A stretch of 64,000 bases of DNA from Streptomyces longhuiensis (GTDB lineage Bacteria; Actinomycetota; Actinomycetes; Streptomycetales; Streptomycetaceae). Under the pieces are notes generated by a model. That model saw only the letters and a program-made list of their open reading frames with translations, had not been told where the DNA came from and ran no database searches. Location: positions 8,882,001 through 8,946,000 of the forward strand of contig NZ_CP085173.1 of NCBI RefSeq assembly GCF_020616555.1, in the 5' to 3' direction. Positions 1-8,512 of the stretch are shown piece after piece. Position numbers and translations under genes: made by a program. The first letter of the stretch is position 1; each line of letters opens with the position of its first letter.

Positions 1-175
1 CGGCCTCGCCGAGGCGCGTGCCTGGTACAACTCGCCCGCGTACCAGGATATTCTGCGGCTGCGGACCGACCACATCGAGGGGGATCTGGTGCTGATCGAG
101 GGCGTCGGACCCGACTACGACCCGACCGAGCGGGCCGCGAAGCTGCGTGCGGAGGCGGGGCGCTCGGGCGTGTAG
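1..175 (+). CDS. C-terminal part of a DUF1330-like small protein (5' end outside window)
   Basis: The window opens inside a gene. The frame starting at base 2 is open for 57 codons and stops with TAG at 173-175. The visible part holds an A-W-Y-N-S-P-A-Y segment, then R-T-D-H, then an L-V-L-I-E-G-V strand. This is how the C-terminal half of DUF1330 proteins (ferredoxin-like fold, related to the EthD/dimeric alpha-beta barrel group, about 95 residues) usually reads. No enzymatic role is established for the family. The last 15 residues are charged and probably a loose tail. The next gene is convergent, on the other strand. Confidence 0.7.
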   Translation, partial: GLAEARAWYNSPAYQDILRLRTDHIEGDLVLIEGVGPDYDPTERAAKLRAEAGRSGV

Positions 176-199
176 CCGGCGCCGGAGCGCGTCCGACCC

Positions 200-709
200 T
201 CAGGGCGCCGTCGAGGTCGGGGAGGCGTCTGTCCGGGACTTCGAGCGGGCGCCGTCGCACACGAGGTTGACGATGATCGTGACGGGAGTCGTGGGGGACG
301 CCGCCGTGGTGGGCGGGAGGCTCGCTGCCGCCGTCCAGGTGCCCTTGCGCAGGGTGAGTGACGCGCCGCCCCAGTGCGGACCGTTCTTCCAGCCGTGGTC
401 GGAACGGGCGCGGGCGAAGCCGGCCTTCAGGGCCGCGCCGGCCTTCGCCGACTCCCCCCGGCCCGTCAGCCGCTCGGTGCACTCGATCACGATCTGATCC
501 TGCGGCGCCCGATCGAGCGTGACGCCCTCCGCCGCCAGCGCGGACGTCAGCTCGCGCACCGCGGTGTCCGCCGACAGGCGCGGTTCCGCGGATCGTGGCG
601 GGAGCGGGCCCTTGTCGTCGATGAGGCGGGTGCAGCCCGTCGCGGCCGCTGTCGCGGCCACCGCCATGAGCAGTGCCACGATGTGCGTCGTCACCTGACG
701 GCGTCGCAT
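200..709 (-). CDS. Putative secreted lipoprotein of unknown function
   Basis: The 169-residue protein starts with a short Arg-rich segment (M-R-R-R), a hydrophobic stretch (about residues 8-24) and a lipobox-like A-A-T-G-C, so lipidation at Cys25 and export to the outer face of the membrane are likely. The rest is a small domain with a central T-A-V-R-E-L-T-S-A-L helix, an I-V-I-E-C strand and a late Cys in N-L-V-C-D-G that could pair with it. The frame stays open far upstream, but the ATG at 709 puts the signal peptide right at the N-terminus. I do not recognise the domain. It is convergent with the DUF1330-like gene and divergent from the PPOX gene. Confidence 0.6.
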   Translation of the reverse strand: MRRRQVTTHIVALLMAVAATAAATGCTRLIDDKGPLPPRSAEPRLSADTAVRELTSALAAEGVTLDRAPQDQIVIECTERLTGRGESAKAGAALKAGFARARSDHGWKNGPHWGGASLTLRKGTWTAAASLPPTTAASPTTPVTIIVNLVCDGARSKSRTDASPTSTAP

Positions 710-851
710 GATCCCGTCCATCCCCTCGAAGCCCCCAACGGCAGCCCAGTCTCCCATCCGCGAGCTGCGGGCCTGCGAGGGCCCGGTCCCGCTGTGCGGT
801 GGGCGTGTGTCCCAGGGAATAGAGGTATCGGATCGGGACTTGGTTCTGTAT

Positions 852-1283
852 ATGACCGACACTTCGTTCAACCCGCGCACGCTCCTCGCCCAGAGCCGAC
901 TCGGTGTTCTCGCCACGATCAAGTCGGACGGCCTGCCTCAGCTTTCCCCCGTCATGCCCTTCTACGACGAAGAGGCCGGCCTGCTTCACGTCTCGATGAC
1001 CGAGGGGCGGGCGAAGACGGCGAATCTGCGCCGCGACCCGCGCGCCGCTCTGGAGGTCACCAGCGCCGACGGCCGGTCATGGGCCACGGCCGAGGGCCCG
1101 GTGACGCTCGTCGGACCGGGAACCGACCCGAACGGCCCCGAGGTCGAGGCCCTCGTCAACTATTACCGCGCCGCCTCCGGTGAGCATCCCGACTGGGACG
1201 AGTACCGGTCGGTGATGGTGTCGGACCGCAGGGTGCTCATGACGATGACAGTCAAGCGCGTGTACGGGTCCCAGGCGGGCTGA
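852..1283 (+). CDS. PPOX-class F420/FMN-dependent oxidoreductase
   Basis: The 143-residue protein has the split-barrel flavin-binding fold of the pyridoxamine-5'-phosphate-oxidase-like superfamily. It shows an N-terminal L-L-A-Q-S-R-L-G-V-L-A-T-I strand, the P-Q-L-S-P-V-M-P-F-Y pair, K-T-A-N-L-R-R-D-P-R-A-A-L, and a C-terminal V-S-D-R-R-V-L-M-T strand. Small actinobacterial members of this length usually bind deazaflavin F420, or FMN or haem, so cofactor and substrate are inferred from family only. The frame is open back to 708, but the ATG at 852 places the first helix at residues 5-15 as in relatives. It appears to be a single-gene unit. Confidence 0.85.
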   Translation: MTDTSFNPRTLLAQSRLGVLATIKSDGLPQLSPVMPFYDEEAGLLHVSMTEGRAKTANLRRDPRAALEVTSADGRSWATAEGPVTLVGPGTDPNGPEVEALVNYYRAASGEHPDWDEYRSVMVSDRRVLMTMTVKRVYGSQAG

Positions 1284-1389
1284 CTCGTGCCGGGTCACGC
1301 CTCGTGAGCGAACTCGTCACTGTCGCTGCCCTCTGTGAGTCCCCGGCCGGCGCTTCGCCCCTGATTACGCACAGTGTTACAAAGGGGAT

Positions 1390-4182
1390 ATGACGCAGTC
1401 CCTCGGGCGGCCTGTCGCCCGACAGGAGGGCGCAGTTTCCGGGGAGCCACGGCCCTCCTGGGGACAGAGCCTCCGCTCCCTCGTCAGCGTGCACAGCGTC
1501 GCAGGCCAGGTGTTTCTGCTGCAGCTGACACTGACCGTGCTGCTCGTCGTCGCGGCCGGCACGGCACTCGTGCTCCAGGCCAGGGACTCCGCCATGAAGG
1601 AGGCCGCTCACCGCTCGGTCGCGACCGCCGAGGCGTTCGCCCACTCGCCGGGCACGCTGGCCGCCATGAAGTCCGCCGACCCCGGCGCCGTGCTCCAGCC
1701 CGCCTCGGAGGCGACCCGCAAGGCAACGGGTGTCGACTACGTCGTGACGTTCAGCCCGAAGGGCATTCGCTGGTCCCACCCCGATCCGCATCTGATCGGC
1801 AAGCATGTGATCGGCTCGTTCGCGCCCGCGCTCGCCGGCCGTACGGTCACCAGCACCTTCAAGACCTCCGTCGGCCCCGCCGTGAACACGACCGTCCCGG
1901 TCAAGGACACCGACGGCTCCGTCGTCGGCCTCGTGGGCGTCGGGATCACCGTGGGACACGTGAACGCCGGGGTGTCGGACAGAGTGCCCTTGCTCGTGGG
2001 GTCGGCCGTGGGCGCGCTACTCGTCGTGACGGCAGGTTCGGTCCTCGTGAGCAAGAGAGTGCGGCGCCAGACCCACGGCCTGGACCCCGCCCAGCTCTCG
2101 CGCATGTACGAGCACCATGACGCGGTCCTGCACGCCGTGAAGGAAGGCGTGCTCATCACCAGCGGGGACGGCCACCTGCTGCTCGCCAACGACGAGGCGA
2201 AACGGCTCCTCGGACTGCCCCCGGGCGCGGAAGGCCGAGCCGTCGCGGAGCTCGGCCTCCCCCCGCACATGGCCGAACTCCTCGTCACCGAGCGTGTCGT
2301 GACCGACGAGGTGCACCGCGCGGGCGACCGCCTGCTCGCGGTGAACGTGCGGTCGACCGCCCTGTTCGGCGGGCCCGCCGGCAACGCGGTGACCCTGCGG
2401 GACTCCACCGAGCTGCGGGCCCTCGCGGGCAGGGCACAGGCGGCCAGGGAACGCCTGCAACTCCTGTACGACGCAGGCGTGCGCATCGGCACGACCCTGG
2501 ACGTCGTACGCACCGCGGAGGAGCTGGCCCAGGTCGCCGTCCCCCGCTTCGCCGACGTCGTCAGCGTCGAACTCCTGGACGGCGTCATGCGGGGCGGCGA
2601 GCCCAGCGAAGACACCGCCGAAATGCGCCGCACGGCGGTCATGGGCGTCGAGCGCGAGGACGTGTTCTACCCGGTCGGCGAACTGATCCGGTTCGTCCCC
2701 TCGACGCCGATGGCGAGGTCCATGAGCACCGGCCGCGCGGTACTCGAGGCCGATCTGGGAGCGGTGGGTGCCTGGCGCATGCAGGACCCCGAGCGGGCCC
2801 GACGGATTCTTGAGTACGGCACCCGTTCACTGATCAGCGTGCCTCTGAGCGCACGCGGCGTCGTCCTCGGCCTCGCGAACTTCTGGCGGATGGAGAGCAC
2901 CGGGACCTTCGAGTCGGAGGACCTGTCGACCGCCGAGGAGCTGGCGGCACGCGCCGCCGTGGCGATCGACAACGCCCGCCGCTTCACCCGCGAACACGCC
3001 ATGGCCGTCACCCTGCAACGCAGCCTGCTGCCCGGCTCGCTCCCCGAGCAGTGCGCGCTCCAGGTCGCCCACCGGTACCTGCCCGCCGAGGCGGGGGCCG
3101 GCGGCGACTGGTTCGACCTCATCCCGCTGCCCGGCGCCCGCGTCGCCCTCGTCGTCGGCGACGTCGTCGGGCACGGCGTACGTGCGGCGGCCACGATGGG
3201 GCAGCTGCGCACCGCCGTGCACAACTTCTCGTCCCTCGACCTGGCCCCCGACGAACTCCTGAGCCACCTCGACGATCAGGTCGCCCGCATCGACGCCGAC
3301 GTGGCACGCGAGGGCGAGGGCGAGGGCGACGGCGCGGTCATCGTCGGGGCGACCTGCCTGTACGCGATCTACGACGCGGTCACCGGACACGTGACGATCG
3401 CTTCGTCCGGCCACCCCGGACCGGCGGTGGTCCTCCCCGACGGCACCGTCACCTTCCTCGACGTACCCGTGTCCCCGCCGCTCGGGCTCGGCGACAGCCT
3501 GCCGATGGAGACCCTCGAACTGCTCCTGCCCGAAGGGTCCCAACTCGTGCTGTACACGGACGGTTTGATCGAGGACCGCCACCGCGACTTCGACACGGGC
3601 ATCGAGATGCTGCGCGCCGCCCTCTCCCACGGCGCGGACCGCACACCGCAGGAGACCTGCACGGAGGTCCTCGGCGCGGTGATGCCGGAACGGCCCGACG
3701 ACGACGTCGCGCTGATGGTGGCGCGCACCCGGCGCCTCGACCCCGGCCGAGTCGCCGAATGGGAGGTGCCTTCCGACCCGGCGGCCGTAGCCCCCGTACG
3801 CTCCGCGTGCCTGCGTCAGCTCGAAACGTGGGGCCTGGACGGGATCGCGTTCACCACCGAGCTCGTCCTCAGCGAGCTCATCACCAACGCCATCCGCTAC
3901 GGCACCCAGCCCGTCAAGGTCCGCCTGCTGTACGACCGCAACCTCATCTGCGAGGTCTCCGACGGCAGCAGCACCGCACCCCATCTGCGCCGGGCTGCCA
4001 CCACCGACGAGGGCGGACGAGGTCTGTTCCTCGTGGCCCACTACGCCGAACGCTGGGGTACGCGCTATTCGCCGCGCGGCAAGGTGATCTGGGCCGAGCT
4101 GTCCCCGCACGCCGGAGAGCCGGAAGCCGCACCGGACGTCGGCGACGACTTCCTGGACCAGTGGGTCGAACCGGAGATCTGA
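1390..4182 (+). CDS. Multidomain membrane sensor with SpoIIE-type PP2C phosphatase and RsbW-like ATPase domains
   Basis: The 930-residue protein is membrane-anchored. TM1 lies at about 41-63 and TM2 at about 199-220. They enclose an extracytoplasmic Cache/DcuS-like sensor domain with S-P-K-G-I-R-W-S-H-P-D and G-L-V-G-V-G-I-T motifs. A PAS domain (about 235-345, L-L-A-N-D-E-A-K-R-L-L-G) and a GAF domain (about 360-525) follow. The PP2C/SpoIIE phosphatase (about 545-755) keeps its metal-binding aspartates in A-G-G-D-W-F-D, G-D-V-V-G-H-G and Y-T-D-G-L-I-E. A C-terminal HATPase_c kinase-like domain (about 775-900) shows E-L-I-T-N-A-I-R-Y-G and G-R-G-L-F-L-V. Such proteins act in partner-switching control of sigma factors by acting on an anti-anti-sigma factor. 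No partner gene is adjacent. The start is ATG after a good AAAGGGG site. Confidence 0.93.
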   Translation: MTQSLGRPVARQEGAVSGEPRPSWGQSLRSLVSVHSVAGQVFLLQLTLTVLLVVAAGTALVLQARDSAMKEAAHRSVATAEAFAHSPGTLAAMKSADPGAVLQPASEATRKATGVDYVVTFSPKGIRWSHPDPHLIGKHVIGSFAPALAGRTVTSTFKTSVGPAVNTTVPVKDTDGSVVGLVGVGITVGHVNAGVSDRVPLLVGSAVGALLVVTAGSVLVSKRVRRQTHGLDPAQLSRMYEHHDAVLHAVKEGVLITSGDGHLLLANDEAKRLLGLPPGAEGRAVAELGLPPHMAELLVTERVVTDEVHRAGDRLLAVNVRSTALFGGPAGNAVTLRDSTELRALAGRAQAARERLQLLYDAGVRIGTTLDVVRTAEELAQVAVPRFADVVSVELLDGVMRGGEPSEDTAEMRRTAVMGVEREDVFYPVGELIRFVPSTPMARSMSTGRAVLEADLGAVGAWRMQDPERARRILEYGTRSLISVPLSARGVVLGLANFWRMESTGTFESEDLSTAEELAARAAVAIDNARRFTREHAMAVTLQRSLLPGSLPEQCALQVAHRYLPAEAGAGGDWFDLIPLPGARVALVVGDVVGHGVRAAATMGQLRTAVHNFSSLDLAPDELLSHLDDQVARIDADVAREGEGEGDGAVIVGATCLYAIYDAVTGHVTIASSGHPGPAVVLPDGTVTFLDVPVSPPLGLGDSLPMETLELLLPEGSQLVLYTDGLIEDRHRDFDTGIEMLRAALSHGADRTPQETCTEVLGAVMPERPDDDVALMVARTRRLDPGRVAEWEVPSDPAAVAPVRSACLRQLETWGLDGIAFTTELVLSELITNAIRYGTQPVKVRLLYDRNLICEVSDGSSTAPHLRRAATTDEGGRGLFLVAHYAERWGTRYSPRGKVIWAELSPHAGEPEAAPDVGDDFLDQWVEPEI

Positions 4183-4238
4183 CAAGGTGCCGCGCCCGGC
4201 GTCACGCCCTGGTGGCGCCTGGTCGGTCGGTGTCCGTA

Positions 4239-5336
4239 TCAGTCGGTGTCCGTCGCGGCGAGGACGGCGAGCCGGCGACGGTCGGGCGAGAGCGCGGCGA
4301 TGCCGAAGTCGGCGCAGGCGTCGTTGTGGAACCACTCCGCGTCGGCCTCGAAGTGGAACCACGTGCTCTGGCTCGCGTGGCGTTCGACGTCCTCGGCACT
4401 CGCGCCCTCGGCGGTACCGCTGAGGCCCGCCAGCGAACGCCAGGTCCAGAGCCGTCCGTAGGCACCGTGCACACCCTCGCCGTACATGCCGCCCATCGAC
4501 GCCGTGGCGAACAGCAGCCGCCAGATCTCGTCCACCGGGCGGGCCGCGATCTCGAAGCGCGCCGTGGGGCCGAGCCCGTCGACGCAGGGCATGGGAAGGG
4601 TCGGGAGGAGAGCCGGCACCTGCTCCGGCGCGATGGCCTCGTCGAGGCGGAAGACCCACGCCCCGTGGTCACCCCACTCCCCGGCCTCCGGGGCGGCGAC
4701 GATGCTCGTGTGCACGGCCGTGGTGGCGACGTCCTGAAGGGCGGAACGCCGGGACGTGCGTGGTGTGGGCGGATCCATCCGGCGCTCGGTCGGCAGGCCC
4801 GACCCGCCACCTCTCGCGGAGCCGCGCAGTGAGCGGCTCGGGAAGTCGACGGCGGACTCCATGTCGCGGAGCTGATCCGGCAGCCACGCGAGGGCGGACC
4901 AGCCCGGCCGGACGATCGTCCAGGTGCGCAGCGGCCGGAAGTCGTCGATGTCCACGCCGCGAAGGATCAACTCGTGGAAGAGACAGCCCCGCAGCTCGTC
5001 GAGGCGGTCCGTGCGGGGACGGTCGAACACGACGGCCGCCAGGTCGGCGGGCTCATGGTGCTCGGCGAGGAGCGAGGCGACGAAGCGGGGGTGGAGGCCG
5101 GTCGACGCCTGCTTCTCGTCGAGGAGCCGGAGCAACTGCGACAGGCTGTCACGTCCGCGGGTGAGAGCAAGTACGCGTACGACATGGGCCACGTGGCGTC
5201 CGTACTCCCGCGCCTGCTCGGCGGCGGCCTCGCGCCGGTCGGCGAGCCGCGCCCCCAACTCCCGCAGATACGAAGTGTCACCGCGCGCCGCGCGCGCCTC
5301 GACCTGATCCCAGTCGAGCGGGACGAGGTCATCCAT
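4239..5336 (-). CDS. Uncharacterised protein, resembles the DUF6183 family
   Basis: The 365-residue soluble protein has no signal peptide or membrane segment. An N-terminal helical region (about 1-130, with repeated R-E and L-L-R-L-L-D-E patterns) is followed by a D-M-E-S-A-V-D-F-P-S linker. A C-terminal alpha/beta half carries D-E-I-W-R-L-L-F-A-T-A-S-M-G-G and Y-G-R-L-W-T-W-R-S-L-A-G-L. That second half matches my memory of streptomycete proteins labelled DUF6183, whose function is unknown. The ATG at 5336 has GGGAG seven bases upstream and is preferred over the GTG at 5348. It is last in a three-gene leftward run with the next two genes, 18 bp apart. Confidence 0.6.
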   Translation of the reverse strand: MDDLVPLDWDQVEARAARGDTSYLRELGARLADRREAAAEQAREYGRHVAHVVRVLALTRGRDSLSQLLRLLDEKQASTGLHPRFVASLLAEHHEPADLAAVVFDRPRTDRLDELRGCLFHELILRGVDIDDFRPLRTWTIVRPGWSALAWLPDQLRDMESAVDFPSRSLRGSARGGGSGLPTERRMDPPTPRTSRRSALQDVATTAVHTSIVAAPEAGEWGDHGAWVFRLDEAIAPEQVPALLPTLPMPCVDGLGPTARFEIAARPVDEIWRLLFATASMGGMYGEGVHGAYGRLWTWRSLAGLSGTAEGASAEDVERHASQSTWFHFEADAEWFHNDACADFGIAALSPDRRRLAVLAATDTD

Positions 5337-5354
5337 TGCGTCTCCCACGGCCGG

Positions 5355-5774
5355 TCAGCTTACGGGGCGGGGTTCGCGTCGCGTCACGACGACCTGGACG
5401 TCGTCCTCGTAGATGACGTGGCCCGGGTCGGTGGACCGGACCATCCGGCATTCGACTCCGTGTGCGGCGAGGATCTCCAGGTAGCCGTCGACGCGCTCGA
5501 TGAGGTGCGTTGCCGTCGGCTTGAACCAGGCGGTGGCGGTGGGGTTGACCGCCGGGTCGTAGACCGTCGGGTCCACGTTCGAGGGGTCGGGGTACGCGCG
5601 GTCGTACCAGGCGTTGTTCTCGCGCCGGAAGTGCTCCTGCTCCTCGCTGAGCCTGCCCGCGCGGCCGAGCCGGTTGACCAGACCGAACACGCCCGTGAAG
5701 TGTCCGCGCTCGTTCGGCGTGACCGCCTGGAAACGTACGTACTCGGCGGGGCCGCCGCTGCCTTGAGTCGTCAT
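5355..5774 (-). CDS. Conserved hypothetical protein, small soluble
   Basis: The 139-residue protein has no membrane segment or signal peptide. It is rich in aromatic and charged residues (E-Q-E-H-F-R-R-E-N-N-A-W-Y-D-R-A-Y-P-D-P) and ends in a strand-rich segment D-P-G-H-V-I-Y-E-D-D-V-Q-V-V-V. I recall similar streptomycete hypotheticals but no assigned function. It lies between the glycosidase gene (57 bp upstream) and the DUF6183-like gene (18 bp downstream) in the same direction, so it may belong to the glycosidase transcript. Confidence 0.6.
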   Translation of the reverse strand: MTTQGSGGPAEYVRFQAVTPNERGHFTGVFGLVNRLGRAGRLSEEQEHFRRENNAWYDRAYPDPSNVDPTVYDPAVNPTATAWFKPTATHLIERVDGYLEILAAHGVECRMVRSTDPGHVIYEDDVQVVVTRREPRPVS

Positions 5775-5831
5775 CGGGCGATCCTCGCATGCCTGAACCG
5801 GCGGCTTCCGTGCGGCGGCCGAGCGGTGCGT

Positions 5832-7265
5832 TCACCGGGTCGTCGACGGCCCGGCGGACAGGAAGACGGGAGTCACGGACACCGGGAAGCGGACCAGCGC
5901 CCCGTCACGCGTCACCGGCACGACGGCCCCGAACGCGTCGACGGCGTGAGCCTCCGCATGCGGCCAGGGGCGTTCGATCCGCGTGGGCGGCTCGTCCTCG
6001 CCGGTGAACACGTCCCCTGCCGTCCACACGACCTCCAGAGGACCGCGCCCGGGCCGCGACACCTCGAAGACGTACAGGTCCGGGCGGTCCCCGCCCGCGA
6101 GGCGGCGCAGGCCGTCGGCGCCGTCCAGATGTCCGGCCAGGCGGGCGAACGCGTCGGCCGACGGGTGGCGTACGGCCGGCTCCGGTCCGTCGTAGTCGAG
6201 CAGGGCGAGCTTGCCGAACAGGAAACCCATCATGTTCAGCCGGTCGCTGTAGCCGGGGATCTCGGGCGCGAGGTTCCAGCACACGGTGCGGGTCACGCCG
6301 GCGGCCAGGGCGAGAACGTTGCGGGTCACGACCTGGCGGCAGTTGATCCGGTCCCTGCGTGCGGCGAGTTCCGGAGGGCAGTCCTCGAGGAACATCCGCA
6401 GCGAGTCGGGGAGTTCGGCCTCCCGGGCGTACAGCGCCCGCATGGTGGCGCGGTCCGGCGGCTCCGCCTGCGCACCGGTGGTGGGGGACGTGAACGCCGC
6501 CATCATCTCCTGCTGGAAGACGGCCTGGGCCTCGGGGAACTCGAAAAGGGTCGGCCCGTTGTACTCGCCGGCCACCACAGGCCGTTCGTAGCCGTGCCGG
6601 CGCATCATCGCGCGCACGGACTCCACGTGTTCCGGGATGTCGTGCGGGTCGCCGTACAGGTGCACGGAGAAGAGGTCGAACGCGTCGCGCCCGTGCTCCA
6701 CGACGTGGTCGAAGAAGGCGCGCTCCTCGCTTCCGGGCGGGGTCGACAGCACGTCGTAGCCGCAGCCGCCGAGGACGCTCCGCGCGCCGGGGTCGGCGTC
6801 ACGCACCGCGCGCGTGAAGGCCGTCAGCTGCTCGACGTACTCGGGCGCGGTGCCGTCCCAGAGGAGGCCCGTATTGCTCGGCTCGTTGTTGCACTGCCAG
6901 TAGTCGATACGGCCCCTGCAGCGGGTCACGAGGTGGCTCACGAAGCGCGCGTACTGCGCGGTGTCATGCGCCGGGGACGACGGCAGGAACGCCGAGGGGT
7001 TCCGGGTGGCCCAGGGCGAGCTCGAACAGACCGTGATCCATGCCTCGTCGGCCGGGTCCAACTGGTCGAGGATCGCGTCCACCACGGTCCAGTCGTAGTG
7101 ACCGGGTTCCGGCTCGACCTGTCCCCAGTAGACGTAGACACGCACCAGTGAACCGCCCAGTGCCCGGATCTGCGGGACGAAGGGATCCGGCTTGCCGAAC
7201 ATGCCGTAGCTGATCCCCCGGACGATCCCGAGCCGGATCCCGGCGGGTGCGGCGGTTGGCTCCAT
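5832..7265 (-). CDS. Glycoside hydrolase, clan GH-A-like TIM barrel
   Basis: The 477-residue protein lacks a signal peptide, so it probably acts in the cytoplasm. The N-terminal 350 residues look like a clan GH-A barrel: V-R-V-Y-V-Y-W-G-Q-V-E-P near residue 42, a candidate acid/base Glu128 in C-N-N-E-P-S, V-H-L-Y-G-D near 201, and a candidate nucleophile Glu234 in V-V-A-G-E-Y-N-G. About 100 beta-rich residues follow. It resembles GH39/GH42-type or uncharacterised cellulase-like proteins, and I cannot name the substrate. Start ATG at 7265 follows AGGAG. It is divergent from a TetR gene across a 61-bp operator region, which suggests induction by a sugar-like or glycoside ligand. Confidence 0.75.
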   Translation of the reverse strand: MEPTAAPAGIRLGIVRGISYGMFGKPDPFVPQIRALGGSLVRVYVYWGQVEPEPGHYDWTVVDAILDQLDPADEAWITVCSSSPWATRNPSAFLPSSPAHDTAQYARFVSHLVTRCRGRIDYWQCNNEPSNTGLLWDGTAPEYVEQLTAFTRAVRDADPGARSVLGGCGYDVLSTPPGSEERAFFDHVVEHGRDAFDLFSVHLYGDPHDIPEHVESVRAMMRRHGYERPVVAGEYNGPTLFEFPEAQAVFQQEMMAAFTSPTTGAQAEPPDRATMRALYAREAELPDSLRMFLEDCPPELAARRDRINCRQVVTRNVLALAAGVTRTVCWNLAPEIPGYSDRLNMMGFLFGKLALLDYDGPEPAVRHPSADAFARLAGHLDGADGLRRLAGGDRPDLYVFEVSRPGRGPLEVVWTAGDVFTGEDEPPTRIERPWPHAEAHAVDAFGAVVPVTRDGALVRFPVSVTPVFLSAGPSTTR

Positions 7266-7286
7266 GACGTTCTCCTCACGCTTACG

Positions 7287-7318
7287 TTTATGTCATAAAC
7301 TCTAGCTGATGACATAAA
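7287..7318. promoter_or_regulatory. TetR-type operator pair between glycosidase and regulator genes
   Basis: A perfect 10-bp inverted repeat, TTTATGTCAT at 7287-7296 and ATGACATAAA at 7309-7318, spans the divergent gap. The left arm also sits in its own near-palindrome TTTATG-T-CATAAA (7287-7299). The sequence is strikingly AT-rich for this genome. It lies 9 bp before the tetR start and 22 bp before the glycosidase start, so a bound repressor would block both promoters. Confidence 0.75.
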
Positions 7319-7326
7319 CTACAACC

Positions 7327-8073
7327 ATGAAGGACGAGCGGACGGCGGCCGGAGAGTTCGGTACGCCCTTGATCTGGACCCGTGCCGAGCCGCCGAAGCG
7401 CCGGCAGAGCCCGCTGGAGCGGGACGACATCGTGCGGGCCGCGACGGCCGTCGCGGACGAGGGCGGAGCGGAGGCCCTGACCATGGCCGCGGTCGCCCGA
7501 CGCCTCGGGCCGTACACGCCGATGGCCCTGTACCGCCACGTGATGAGCAAGGACGGACTCGTCGACCTGATGCTCGACGCCGCCACCGCGGAGGTTCCCG
7601 TGCCCGCGGAGCCGGGCCCCGACTGGCGCGCCGACCTGCGGGGGATCGCCGTGGAGAGCTGGGCCATGGCGAAGAGACACCTGTGGTTCGCGCAGCTCGT
7701 CCCGACCCGCCCCCCACTGGGGCCCCATATGCTGCGCCGCACCGAGTTCCAGCTGCGAGTGCTCGTCGGCCGGGGCGCCGCCCTGGGCGAGGCCGTCGCG
7801 TACGCCGCCCTGCTCGACCGCCATGTCTTCGGCGGCGCACAGCAGGAGGCCGAGGAACACGCCATGCGCCGCCGACTGGGCATCGACACCCCGGAGCGGC
7901 TGGCCGCGGCGGTCGGTGCGGTCAGGGGAGTGGCGGAGCAGGGCGGGCACGAACTGCTGGCGCGATGGATGGAGGAACCGTCCGGGCCCGACATGGACGA
8001 GCAGTTCGCCCTCAGTCTGACGTTCCTGCTCGACGGCATCGAGGCGCGACTGCCGAACCCGGAGGGGCGATAG
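7327..8073 (+). CDS. TetR/AcrR family transcriptional regulator
   Basis: The 248-residue protein has a TetR DNA-binding domain at about residues 35-85. It includes the I-V-R-A-A-T-A-V-A-D-E-G-G helix and the recognition segment M-A-A-V-A-R-R-L-G-P-Y-T-P-M-A-L-Y-R-H-V. The C-terminal part resembles the TetR_C ligand-binding domain of tetracycline-repressor-like members. About 35 residues precede the HTH, as in many actinobacterial relatives. It is divergent from the glycosidase gene and probably represses that gene and itself through the TTTATGTCAT repeat. The ligand is unknown. Confidence 0.88.
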   Translation: MKDERTAAGEFGTPLIWTRAEPPKRRQSPLERDDIVRAATAVADEGGAEALTMAAVARRLGPYTPMALYRHVMSKDGLVDLMLDAATAEVPVPAEPGPDWRADLRGIAVESWAMAKRHLWFAQLVPTRPPLGPHMLRRTEFQLRVLVGRGAALGEAVAYAALLDRHVFGGAQQEAEEHAMRRRLGIDTPERLAAAVGAVRGVAEQGGHELLARWMEEPSGPDMDEQFALSLTFLLDGIEARLPNPEGR

Positions 8074-8185
8074 GGGCCTGGCGGGGGTGGGGACGCGGGT
8101 GAAATCCGGTGGACGGGTGCGACGGCGAACGGCTGTGATGGCTCGGAACGCCTGCCGCTGAGGCGGGCCGTGCGAGGAGCTGCAC

Positions 8186-8512
8186 TTGGCGACGACGGAC
8201 TCCGCGGATGCCCGCCCCGCGATCGGCGAGGCTCTCGTTCGGCGTCTGGTCGACAGGGACTTTCCCCAATGGGCGGGACTGCCGCTGAAGTTGGTGGACC
8301 CGGCCGGATCGGATCACGTGATCTACCGGCTCGGTGACGAACTCTCCGTACGTCTTCCTCGGAGTGCGGGCGTCATCGGACAGGCCGCGAAGAAGTCCGA
8401 GTGGCTGCCCCGGCTCGCGCCCCACCTGCCGCTCGCCGTCCCGGTGCCGGTGGGGGTGGGGGAGCCCGGGTTCGGCTGTCCGTGGCCCTGGTCGGTGAGG
8501 GGGAGTCGATGA
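8186..8512 (+). pseudogene. Truncated aminoglycoside/choline-kinase-like phosphotransferase (5' fragment)
   Basis: The 108 codons from the TTG at 8186 (GGAG upstream) encode the N-lobe of an APH-family phosphotransferase. It shows the F-P-Q-W-A-G-L-P-L opening, V-I-Y-R-L-G-D-E-L-S-V-R-L-P-R with its nucleotide-contacting strand, and W-L-P-R-L-A-P-H-L-P-L-A-V-P-V-P. Relatives of about 300 residues continue from P-W-P-W-S-V into the catalytic lobe. Here the frame meets a stop three codons after that motif, so the HxDxxxxN loop and the DFG-like aspartate are gone. The stop overlaps the next ATG (ATGA). I infer a deletion that joined the 5' end to unrelated sequence. Confidence 0.75.

Noticed and set aside
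2827..4659. 610-codon minus-strand frame opposite the SpoIIE-type gene
   Set aside because: Antisense shadow of a high-GC gene. No motif, no start with a ribosome site.
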